A DNA stretch of 9,132 nucleotides, taken from the NCBI GenBank assembly GCA_903862155.1, contig CAIOXF010000305.1, forward strand, positions 1 through 9,132. The letters are read 5' to 3'. The translations under genes and the position numbers were made by a program. Source of the DNA: an uncultured cyanobacterium. GTDB lineage: Bacteria > Cyanobacteriota > Cyanobacteriia > PCC-6307 > Cyanobiaceae. The notes beneath the pieces were generated by a model. The model saw only the letters and a program-made list of their open reading frames with translations, was not told where the DNA came from and did no database searches. Of this stretch, positions 1-5,922 are shown in pieces; the first letter of the stretch is position 1; every line of letters starts with the position of its first letter.

Positions 1-121
1 GCTGATTCAGCAGCTTGAGGAGAAGATGAAGGCCGCCGCCAAGAACCTCGAGTTCGAGGAAGCCGCCAATCTGCGCGACAAGATCAAGAATTTGCGCCAG
101 AAGCTTGTGGGCAAGGCCTGA
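1..121 (+). CDS. uvrB: UvrABC system protein B, C-terminal end (partial)
   Basis: Only the last 39 codons are in the window, read from position 2, with TGA at 119-121. They encode a lysine- and glutamate-rich helical hairpin containing LEFEEAANLRDKIK, the UVR domain. UvrB uses this domain to bind the matching segment of UvrC, so that the damage-bound UvrB-DNA complex recruits the dual incision nuclease in nucleotide excision repair. UvrC also has a UVR domain, but internally; a UVR hairpin ending a few residues before the stop is the UvrB arrangement, which is why UvrB is preferred. The TGA shares its final A with the ATG of the next gene (TGATG), so the downstream glycosyltransferase could be translated by termination-reinitiation from uvrB mRNA. 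The helicase domains lie outside the window and cannot be judged. Confidence 0.88.
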   Translation, partial: LIQQLEEKMKAAAKNLEFEEAANLRDKIKNLRQKLVGKA

Positions 122-840
122 TGGAATTTTCACCGCCGCCGCTTGTGCTTGTTTGCGCTTCCAAGGTGTCGGCTCGGCTGTTTGCCCGCGCTACTTTGCT
201 GGGCCGTTCACTTCAGTCGATTCCCGAGAAGCTTCGCCCTGGCCTGATGTTATTGGCTGATAATATCGGGCCTGGGATTTCCGGTTTGCCCGAGTTCTAT
301 AATCAAGCAATTGAACGGCTGGATTCAGGTGTGATTGTGGCCTTTGTGCATGACGACGTATATCTGCACGACTGGTCCCTTGGGTTTCATCTTGATCAAG
401 CTCTTGAGTTGTTTGATTTAGTCGGTGTTGTTGGGTCGTCTAAGGTTCCTTATGGCCAGCCTGGTTGGTGGCATGCCTTAGACCAAGAGGGTAGGCCGCA
501 TCGCAACGATTCGGTATTGCGATCTGGGTCAATCAACCACTTTGATCCGGCGCTAGTCCGGCCCGACTGGTACGGGCCTGCGCCAATGCCTTGTGATTTG
601 CTTGATGGTGTATTTCTGGCTGCGAGAATCGACCGCCTGCGGGAGTACTCAGTCCGCTTCGATCCACAGTTCCAATTTCATTGCTACGACGCCGACTTCT
701 GCTATGCGGCTCGGTCTAGAGGCTTTCGCCTAGGTACTTGGCCAATTCCCCTGACCCACGGAAGCCCGGGTGGATTTGATGCTGCTTGGGTTATGGCTGC
801 TCGGCAGTTGCAGAAGAAGCTGGTTTCCGAAAAGCCTTGA
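121..840 (+). CDS. Glycosyltransferase-like protein (GT2-like, StrF-type domain)
   Basis: A 239-residue soluble protein with no signal peptide or membrane segment. After a short N-terminus it has a beta strand (LVLVCASK, residues 8-15), an acidic FVHDDVYL motif (75-82) where GT-A enzymes place the nucleotide-sugar/metal-binding acids, LLDGVFLAARID (160-171), RFDPQF (179-184), a Y-D-A-D-F-C segment (189-194) and LTHGSPGG (211-218). This order (HDD, DGVF, RFD, YD-DFC, TH) is that of the glycosyltransferase-like family named after the streptomycin protein StrF; members transfer sugars in surface-glycan pathways, but the donor and acceptor cannot be read from sequence. The start is fixed by the 1-nt overlap with the uvrB stop. 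Base composition is much lower in GC than the neighbours (30/60 at 241-300, against 46/60 at 2161-2220), with codons such as TTA and AAT, suggesting acquisition. The 3' end overlaps the convergent methyltransferase. Confidence 0.72.
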   Translation: MEFSPPPLVLVCASKVSARLFARATLLGRSLQSIPEKLRPGLMLLADNIGPGISGLPEFYNQAIERLDSGVIVAFVHDDVYLHDWSLGFHLDQALELFDLVGVVGSSKVPYGQPGWWHALDQEGRPHRNDSVLRSGSINHFDPALVRPDWYGPAPMPCDLLDGVFLAARIDRLREYSVRFDPQFQFHCYDADFCYAARSRGFRLGTWPIPLTHGSPGGFDAAWVMAARQLQKKLVSEKP

Positions 841-1489
841 TCACATATTGCAGTGGGAGTGCATCCTGTATTGCCTGTTGTGGATCGTGGCCAATCTGTT
901 TGGCGACCTGTCCCACTATATTGAGGGCTTGCTCGGTGTGTGCATTTGGAAAGATGCGCGGCTTGACATAGGCGATCTCAAAGCCGCTGTTCGTGAATAG
1001 TTGGTTAATTGTAACCCGGGTGAACCATCTTAAGTGAGTTCGGTCCAGCAAGCCGCTGTCGGCATATTCGATTCTCCCTGTGTTGAGGCGGAGTTGAATG
1101 CTCCAGTGCTGCATGTTTGGAATGCAAGCGCACACACAGCCATTGGGGCTTAATAGTTCATGCGTTGAGCGCAGGACTTGCCACGGATCTTGGAGGTGTT
1201 CCAGCGTATCGCCAAACACCCAGCAGTCTGCTTGGCTGAGATCTTTTATTGCATCGCTTTGGATCAGATCCTCGATATTGCCGAAGCGCACCTCGTCGCA
1301 GTGTTGTTGGGCTGTTGTTGCATAGTCGGCATCGATCTCGATGCCGATATACCGGGTGTAGGGGTTGCGTTGCTTGTAGGCCAGGGCTAGGGCTCCTCTG
1401 CTACACCCAACCTCGACAACAGTTGCCGCTTTGGGCATCGCATCCAGCAGGTCTGGATTGGGTCTGTCGTGGGCTGGGGTTTGTTCCAT
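791..1489 (-). CDS. Class I SAM-dependent methyltransferase
   Basis: A 232-residue protein with a Rossmann-type methyltransferase core. Motif I is VVEVGCSRG (residues 24-32), the glycine-rich loop that holds S-adenosylmethionine. An acidic end to strand 2 follows (IGIEIDAD, 48-55), then GDTLEHLQDPW (93-103), CIPNMQHW (122-129) and LLDRTHLRWFT (147-157). The last two segments are typical of methyltransferases found in surface-polysaccharide gene clusters, often beside or fused to glycosyltransferases; the substrate is not known. The ATG at 1489 follows the lysC stop by 3 bp in the same frame, so it is probably the last gene of the lysC transcript. Its stop (TAA at 791-793) lies inside the end of the opposing glycosyltransferase. 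Like that gene it is less GC-rich than lysC. The fold is secure; a role in glycan or lipid modification is an inference from the family and the neighbour. Confidence 0.75.
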   Translation of the reverse strand: MEQTPAHDRPNPDLLDAMPKAATVVEVGCSRGALALAYKQRNPYTRYIGIEIDADYATTAQQHCDEVRFGNIEDLIQSDAIKDLSQADCWVFGDTLEHLQDPWQVLRSTHELLSPNGCVCACIPNMQHWSIQLRLNTGRIEYADSGLLDRTHLRWFTRVTINQLFTNSGFEIAYVKPRIFPNAHTEQALNIVGQVAKQIGHDPQQAIQDALPLQYVIKAFRKPASSATAEQP

Positions 1490-1492
1490 GCT

Positions 1493-3319
1493 TCAGATCG
1501 GTGCTTCCGTTCCCTGAGCTTGATGCACCTCATCGCCGCCTAGGCCGAAGGCGGCATGAATAACTTGAAGTGCTTTCACCCCGTCGGCTTCTGCCACCAC
1601 GCAGCTGGTTCGGATCTCGCTGGTGGCAATCAGCTCGATGTTGATGCTGGCGTCGGCCAGGCAGCGGAACATGCGAGCTGCCGTGCCAGGGGTGCAGGGC
1701 ATGCCGGCACCCACGGCGCTGACCCGGGCGATTGCCGGACCTTCCTCGAAATGGGCCCCAGGCCATTGGCGCAGCAGATGGCTCAGGGCCTGTTCGGCGC
1801 GGGCCCGCTCGTCGCGCTTGAGCGTGAAACTCATGTCGCGGCTGAGTTGATCGCCCTCGCCGTGGGTGCGCTCCGACTGCACGATGGCGTCGAGGCTGAT
1901 CCCGGCATCGGCCAGTGCCCGGCACACGGCGGCGGCGGTGCCGGGGCGATCGGGCACGCGGCGCACGGCCACCTGGGCCTGGTCGCGGTCGAGTGCCACA
2001 CCACGCACGGCGGGCACGCCCAGCTCACAGGGCAACGGATCGTGGCGCAATTGGCCGTCTTGGAGCTCAAACGTGTCGGCGGCGCAGCGCAGGGCCTTGG
2101 CGCCCTGATGACCGGCCACCAGACAGCTCACCTTCACCTCGCTGGTGGCAATCAGGCGCAGGTTGATGCCGGCGCGGGCCAGGGCATCGAACAGGCGTGC
2201 GGCTACCCCGGGGCGGCCCATGATCCCGGCGCCGGAGATGCTCAGCTTGGCCATGCCGCCTTCGGCGGAGAGCTGGGCGCCGCCTTCACCGAGGCCTGCG
2301 CCCATGGTGGCCAGCACCTCGCGGCATACAAGCTGGGCCCGGTCGCGATCGGCGTCGGCCAGGGTGAAGGCGATGTCGTTGCTGGCCCCCTCGTGGGTGG
2401 CCTGCACGATCAGGTCCACGTTCAGCCCCGCCGCGCCCAGCGCTTCAAACAGCTGGGCGGCCACGCCGGGCCTGTCGGGCACGTGGGAGAGAGCCAGCAC
2501 TGCCTGGCTGGATTCCAATTCGGCCCCATCCACAGGCTTGCCGAGCTCCAGGCCCTCGCTGCCGATGGGGCGGGGGTTGCCGCTGGTGAGCAGGGTTCCG
2601 GGGGCATCACTCCAGCTGGAGCGCACCACCAGGGGCACGCCGTAGTTGCGGGCGATCTCCACGGCCCGCGGGTGAAGCACGGCGGCGCCCAGGCTGGCCA
2701 GCTCGAGCATTTCGCTGCAGCTCACCTGTTCCATCAGCTGGGCGTCAGCCACCTTGCGCGGGTCGGTGGTGAGCACCCCAGGCACATCGGTGTAGATCTC
2801 GCAGGCATCGGCCCCGAGCGCTGCCGCCAGGGCCACTGCCGAGGTGTCAGAGCCGCCGCGGCCCAGGGTGGTGATTTCGGGGGTACCGGCTGCGCCACTG
2901 CTGGTGCCCTGGAAACCGGCGACGACTACCACGTGCCCATCGGCGAGCAGGCGGCGCAGGCGTTCGGTGCGGATCTCGAGGATGCGGGCGCGGCCGTGGG
3001 CCGATTCGGTGATGATCCCGGCCTGGGTGCCGGTCATCGACACGGCGGGCACGCCTTCGGCGTGCAGCGCCATCGAGAGCAACGCGATCGACACCTGCTC
3101 GCCGGTGGCCAGGAGCATGTCCATCTCGCGTTGGGGCGGATCACTGCTGATCGCCCGCGCCAGGCCAGTGAGCTCATCGGTGGTGTGTCCCATGGCCGAC
3201 ACCACGATCACCAGTTCATGGCCGTCTTCGCGGCAGCGGGCGATCCGGCGGGCCACCGCCTGGATGCGCTCCACATCGGCCACCGAGGTGCCCCCGAACT
3301 TCTGAACCAGCAGGGCCAT
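1493..3319 (-). CDS. lysC: Aspartate kinase with four ACT domains
   Basis: Phosphorylates L-aspartate with ATP, the first step toward lysine, threonine, methionine and diaminopimelate. The 608-residue chain opens with the signature KFGGTS (residues 7-12), followed by TGEQVS (72-77), GRGGSDTS (153-160), YTDVPG (176-181) and LHPRAVE (215-221), all in the amino-acid kinase domain (about 1-240). Four ACT domains follow, at about 272-339, 355-419, 438-517 and 529-594: repeat units PDRPGVAA/INLRLIATSE and PDRPGTAA/INIELIATSE show a duplicated ACT pair. About 600 residues with two ACT pairs is the known cyanobacterial form; most bacterial enzymes have one pair. ACT domains bind end-product lysine or threonine for feedback inhibition. 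The ATG at 3319 is chosen because MALLVQKFGGTS is the normal N-terminus; an upstream TTG at 3352 would add 11 atypical residues. It lies 78 bp after holA and 3 bp before the methyltransferase. Confidence 0.95.
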   Translation of the reverse strand: MALLVQKFGGTSVADVERIQAVARRIARCREDGHELVIVVSAMGHTTDELTGLARAISSDPPQREMDMLLATGEQVSIALLSMALHAEGVPAVSMTGTQAGIITESAHGRARILEIRTERLRRLLADGHVVVVAGFQGTSSGAAGTPEITTLGRGGSDTSAVALAAALGADACEIYTDVPGVLTTDPRKVADAQLMEQVSCSEMLELASLGAAVLHPRAVEIARNYGVPLVVRSSWSDAPGTLLTSGNPRPIGSEGLELGKPVDGAELESSQAVLALSHVPDRPGVAAQLFEALGAAGLNVDLIVQATHEGASNDIAFTLADADRDRAQLVCREVLATMGAGLGEGGAQLSAEGGMAKLSISGAGIMGRPGVAARLFDALARAGINLRLIATSEVKVSCLVAGHQGAKALRCAADTFELQDGQLRHDPLPCELGVPAVRGVALDRDQAQVAVRRVPDRPGTAAAVCRALADAGISLDAIVQSERTHGEGDQLSRDMSFTLKRDERARAEQALSHLLRQWPGAHFEEGPAIARVSAVGAGMPCTPGTAARMFRCLADASINIELIATSEIRTSCVVAEADGVKALQVIHAAFGLGGDEVHQAQGTEAPI

Positions 3320-3349
3320 CGAACCTGGGGCGCCGCGGAGGGCCGCCCA

Positions 3350-3374
3350 CAACGGAATGGCTGATTATCCGTTG
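3350..3374. promoter_or_regulatory. Inverted repeat with -10-like hexamer upstream of lysC
   Basis: The 78-bp gap between holA and lysC contains 7-bp arms CAACGGA (3350-3356) and TCCGTTG (3368-3374) around an 11-bp spacer. On the minus strand the distal arm and spacer include GATAAT (3364-3369), five of six matches to the TATAAT -10 consensus, placing a possible start site about 35-40 nt before the lysC ATG. No convincing -35 box is seen at the expected distance. It could be an internal lysC promoter with an overlapping operator, or a weak mRNA hairpin. There is no T-run, so a terminator is unlikely. Chance occurrence cannot be excluded. Confidence 0.25.
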
Positions 3375-3397
3375 CTGCCGTACAGGCTGCTGCTGTG

Positions 3398-4435
3398 TCA
3401 GGGCTGGCTGCCGAGCAGGAACCCGTCGCGGAAGGCGTCGCCTGGATCAGTGCCGCGCTTGAGGGCCGCTTCCACATCCAGTAGCTGGCTCAGCAGCCGC
3501 AGGAAGCTGGCCGGGCGCTTGCCGCGGATCTGCTTGCGCATCACGTAGATGCGCTTGGGGTTGCCGATGCCGGCGGCCTTGGCGATGGCGTTCACGTCTT
3601 GCTCGCCCTTCTGATCGAGCATGGCCACCCATAGCCAGCCCCGGATCTGACTGGTGAGCGCAGCCACGATCCGCAGCGCTGGCTCATTGGCTGCCAGCAG
3701 AGAATCCACGAGCGCGATGGCATCGGCGGGCTTGCCCGCCAGCAGCGCGTCGCCCACCGCCAGGGCGTTGGTGCTCTGGCCACCTACCAGGGCCTGTACG
3801 GCTTCGAGAGTGATCGGGGCAGGTTGGCTGCTCTTGGCCGGTTTGTCCGGGGTTGCAGCTGTGGGATTCCCAATGGAAGCCGCATAGAGGCTGAGCTTCT
3901 CCAGCTCGCTGGCCAGCCGGGCGCTGTCGCTGCCGATCGCGGCGGCCAGGGCTTCGGCAGCGGCGGGCTCGAGCTTCAGGCCCAGCTCCGCGGCGGTGCG
4001 GTGCATTAGCTCCAGTTGGCCGGCCCCGTCCCAGATCGCGGGCAGCTGGAAGCTCTTTTCCGTGGCGGCCCCGGCCTTCACCAGCTTCTGCAGGGTCTTG
4101 GTGGTGCGCAGCCGGCCGTCGGGTTTGGCCGGATTCACCAGGAGCAGGTGGCAATCGGCGGGAATCAGCTCCAGCGCGTAGTCCAGTTGCTCAGCCAGTT
4201 CGGCTGGGCACTGGTTGCAGAACGGACTGCGCTGCACCATCACCACCCGCGCCCCATTGCCGAACGGCGGGGTGCGCGCCTCTTCCAGTGCCTGGGCGGC
4301 CTGGGCTGTGTCGTTGCCATCCAGGCGGCTGAGGTTGATCGCGCTCCAGGCCGGATCCACCAACTGCTCCACCAGCGCCTCTGTGGCGCGGTTGCGGGCC
4401 GCCTCGTCGTCGCCCCAGAGCAGGTGGATCGGCAT
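3398..4435 (-). CDS. holA: DNA polymerase III subunit delta
   Basis: The 345-residue product is the delta subunit of the clamp loader, which opens the beta sliding clamp so that the loader can place it on primed DNA. Visible family features are the N-terminal MPIHLLWGDDEAARNRA, in the place of the usual nucleotide-fold start; PPFGNGARVVMVQ (residues 56-68); and LLLVNPAKPDGRL, the delta equivalent of a degenerate Walker B strand. Further on are LELEKLSLYA-like helices around 177-186 (ELEKLSLYA), and the C-terminal collar helices with QIRGWLWVAML and an R-K-Q-I-R-G-K segment. Length is normal for the family. A low-complexity insert with Pro, Ala, Thr and Lys lies around residues 190-210, between domains II and III. 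It follows the antitoxin-PIN gene by 9 bp and precedes lysC by 78 bp, so it is probably co-transcribed with both. No Shine-Dalgarno sequence is evident. Confidence 0.9.
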   Translation of the reverse strand: MPIHLLWGDDEAARNRATEALVEQLVDPAWSAINLSRLDGNDTAQAAQALEEARTPPFGNGARVVMVQRSPFCNQCPAELAEQLDYALELIPADCHLLLVNPAKPDGRLRTTKTLQKLVKAGAATEKSFQLPAIWDGAGQLELMHRTAAELGLKLEPAAAEALAAAIGSDSARLASELEKLSLYAASIGNPTAATPDKPAKSSQPAPITLEAVQALVGGQSTNALAVGDALLAGKPADAIALVDSLLAANEPALRIVAALTSQIRGWLWVAMLDQKGEQDVNAIAKAAGIGNPKRIYVMRKQIRGKRPASFLRLLSQLLDVEAALKRGTDPGDAFRDGFLLGSQP

Positions 4436-4444
4436 CGCTGGAGG

Positions 4445-5161
4445 TTATGGCTGTTGTTGCTGCACGTTGCGTTGTGTCCGGATGCGCACGAGGTGCAGGC
4501 CGCCAGGGAGTTGGTCGTTTGTGAGCGAGGTGAGCGCAGGGTCGGCGCTGAGCAGACAGAGGCTGCCGCTGGCGATGGCGCAGGCCAGGTCTTCCGCAGG
4601 CTGCGGCGGCAGGTTGAGCTGCACTTCTAACCGGGCGGCCATGGCTGCGGTGCTGGCGTCGAGCGGCACCAGGGTCCAGAAGCTGGGCTCGCCGAACACC
4701 GCGCCGTAGCGCTCCGCCAGTGCGGGTTTGTCCGCCTGCAGCGCCCCCACCTGCAGCCGGTTGAGGCAGCGTGCGCTCAGAGCGCCCCGTGAACGTCCGT
4801 CGCTGATGGCCTCCATCCACGACTCCAGATCGCGGCAGGCCCGACCGTCACCGGCCAGATAGGCCATCAGGGCGGGTGTGTCGATGCACATCCCGGTGCG
4901 GAACCCAACGCTGGCAATCGTGGGTTCCGTGGGCGGTGGGGCAAGGGCCGTGCGCCGTTCGGGTCGTTGGTCCCAGAGCCCGTAGCCCGACCCCCGCAGA
5001 CTTCCCAACGCATGCCGCTGCGGCGTGAATCGCTGATACAGGGGCACTAGGGCGGCCACCGGCTTGCTGTGGCGCCGAATCAGGGTCTGCTCGCCCGCCT
5101 CGGCCCGCTTCAGCAGTTCCGGCAGCCGTTTGCGGGCCTCTTCAGAGCCGAGCAGAAGCAT
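4445..5161 (-). CDS. Phd/YefM antitoxin-like domain fused to PIN-domain (VapC-like) protein
   Basis: A 238-residue protein with two parts usually encoded separately. Residues 6-41 (SEEARKRLPELLKRAEAGEQ, then RRHSKPVAALVPL) match the N-terminal DNA-binding fold of Phd/YefM antitoxins. A linker (about 42-90) contains ALGSLRGSGYGLW, resembling the toxin-binding tail of such antitoxins. From residue 91 (MCIDTPALMAYLAGD) a PIN ribonuclease fold follows: D94 is the first acid; the S-x5-E-L-x2-G motif appears as S129...R135-L136...G139, with Arg in place of the catalytic Glu; D191 (AEDLACAIASG) and D207 (LLSADPAL) are the last acids. Loss of that Glu suggests weak or no nuclease activity. The ATG at 5161 is the only good start (in-frame TAA 12 codons upstream). 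An internal ATG at 4891 coincides with the PIN start. A palindrome lies just upstream, and holA follows by 9 bp. The assignment rests on motifs; domain identity is fairly secure, function is not. Confidence 0.72.
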   Translation of the reverse strand: MLLLGSEEARKRLPELLKRAEAGEQTLIRRHSKPVAALVPLYQRFTPQRHALGSLRGSGYGLWDQRPERRTALAPPPTEPTIASVGFRTGMCIDTPALMAYLAGDGRACRDLESWMEAISDGRSRGALSARCLNRLQVGALQADKPALAERYGAVFGEPSFWTLVPLDASTAAMAARLEVQLNLPPQPAEDLACAIASGSLCLLSADPALTSLTNDQLPGGLHLVRIRTQRNVQQQQP

Positions 5162-5200
5162 GGTGCTCGCCTGGGGGACTTGCGTTTTGCCCGTTTAGGG

Positions 5201-5223
5201 ATTCCGTACGGTCCGTACGGAAT
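5201..5223. promoter_or_regulatory. Perfect 23-bp palindrome, candidate operator
   Basis: Two copies of the octamer CCGTACGG, itself a palindrome, are separated by a single T at 5212 and flanked by ATT on the left and AAT on the right. The whole is an 11-bp perfect inverted repeat around one base. It sits in the 95-bp divergent spacer, 39 bp before the antitoxin-PIN ATG and 33 bp before the cobH start. Known Phd and YefM operators are pairs of short palindromes with a central GTAC (TGTACA type); both octamers here have that GTAC core. Binding by the fusion protein's Phd-like domain is therefore a reasonable inference. It is not a terminator: no T-run follows on either strand. The octamer centres are 9 bp apart, closer than in those systems. 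Confidence 0.6.
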
Positions 5224-5226
5224 TTC

Positions 5227-5234
5227 ATTCTCAC
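5227..5234 (-). promoter_or_regulatory. Possible -10 region for the antitoxin-PIN operon
   Basis: On the minus strand this reads GTGAGAAT, with GAGAAT matching TATAAT at four of six positions. If used, transcription would start about 7 nt downstream, at the edge of or inside the palindrome at 5201-5223, so a bound repressor would block the start site. No clear -35 box is seen. The same octamer occurs upstream of psbZ. The call is weak and rests mainly on position. Confidence 0.2.
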
Positions 5235-5256
5235 GAATTCCCATCACCCCAGCGGC

Positions 5257-5922
5257 GTGGATCATCCGATCTTCACGGAGAGCATCCGCCGCATCAGGGA
5301 GGCCCTCGCCGATCCCGCCGCTCCTGCGCCGTGGCGGCAAGCGGCCCAGCGCTGGCCAGGCGGTCCCGAGCGCGACGTGCTCGAGCGCTGCATCCACAGC
5401 AGTGGCGATCTGGCGATAGCGCCGGATCTTGTGATTGCGCCGCCCCTCGCTGCAGCGCAGGGAGTGCAGGCGCTCGCGGCTGGCGCGGTGATCCTTACGG
5501 ATACGGCGATGGCCGCCGCCGCCGTTGCGCCCATGGCCCGGCGCACCTTCGGCAATCCGGTGCGTTGCCTTTTGGATTGGGCCCCCGAGCAGGCCCCGGA
5601 AGGCGACACCCGCTCTGCTGCTGCGGTGAAAGCGGCCTGGGAGGAGCTCACTGCGGTGGGCAAGCTGGCCCCAGTGATGTTGGTGGGCAGTGCTCCCACG
5701 GCTTTGGAGCGGCTCTTGGATCTGGGGCTGGCGCCGTCACTTGTGATCGGGATGCCTGTCGGGTTTGTGGGGGTGGCTGAAAGCAAGCGCCGCCTGGCTC
5801 AGAGTGGCCTGGCCCACATCCGGCTTGAGGGTTCCAAGGGCGGCGCCGGACTGGTGGCCGCTGCCTGCAACGCCCTGCTGCGGGCTGCCTGGCTTCAGGC
5901 GGCGAGGTCCCCGCGCGTCTGA
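5257..5922 (+). CDS. cobH: Precorrin-8X / cobalt-precorrin-8 methylmutase
   Basis: Moves a methyl group from C-11 to C-12 of the corrin precursor, giving (cob)yrinic or hydrogenobyrinic acid in corrinoid (B12 or pseudo-B12) synthesis. The 221-residue protein shows the family landmarks in order: IHSSGD (46-51), with H47 as the expected catalytic histidine; ILTDTAMA (79-86); FGNPVRCLL (98-106); GMPVGFVGVAESK (165-177); and the EGSKGGAGLVAAACNAL tail (191-207). Length is normal for CobH/CbiC. Cyanobacteria generally use the early-cobalt route, so CbiC-type chemistry is likely, but the sequence alone does not decide. The start is the GTG at 5257, since no ATG lies in frame upstream within the spacer and MDHPIFTESIRRI fits the family N-terminus; no Shine-Dalgarno is visible. 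It diverges from the antitoxin-PIN gene across the palindrome, and its last 28 bp overlap convergent mutS. Confidence 0.9.
   Translation: MDHPIFTESIRRIREALADPAAPAPWRQAAQRWPGGPERDVLERCIHSSGDLAIAPDLVIAPPLAAAQGVQALAAGAVILTDTAMAAAAVAPMARRTFGNPVRCLLDWAPEQAPEGDTRSAAAVKAAWEELTAVGKLAPVMLVGSAPTALERLLDLGLAPSLVIGMPVGFVGVAESKRRLAQSGLAHIRLEGSKGGAGLVAAACNALLRAAWLQAARSPRV

Larger units (their letters stand above)
121..1489. other. Low-GC accessory islet: glycosyltransferase plus methyltransferase
   Basis: Two genes of glycan-modification type sit back-to-tail between housekeeping genes uvrB and lysC. Hand counts of 60-base lines give G+C of 30/60 (241-300), 29/60 (841-900) and 30/60 (1201-1260), against 46/60 in lysC (2161-2220). 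From memory of picocyanobacterial gene order, uvrB and lysC are often close neighbours, so these two genes look inserted. No transposase, integrase, tRNA or flanking direct repeat is visible, so the route of entry is unknown. The boundaries given are the outer gene ends, not proven insertion points. Confidence 0.5.

Noticed and set aside
3320..3352. Longer aspartate kinase start at the TTG at 3352
   Set aside because: The extra 11 residues (MWAALRGAPGS) precede the standard MALLVQKFGGTS N-terminus and would need a rare start codon.
1556..3364. A 602-codon open frame on the plus strand, opposite lysC
   Set aside because: It is the antisense shadow of a highly GC-rich gene: the translation is rich in Gly, His, Ala and Gln with no recognisable domain, while the minus strand encodes a full aspartate kinase.
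4016..4630. A 204-codon plus-strand open frame across the holA start and the end of the antitoxin-PIN gene
   Set aside because: It spans two genes supported on the other strand and shows no family motif; long spurious frames are expected at this GC content.
5201..5223. Palindrome read as an intrinsic terminator
   Set aside because: It has a one-base centre, no T-run on either strand, and lies between two divergent gene starts where no transcript should end.
5262..5786. A 174-codon minus-strand open frame opposite cobH
   Set aside because: Low-complexity Ala/Ser/Arg translation and complete overlap with a well-supported methylmutase gene.
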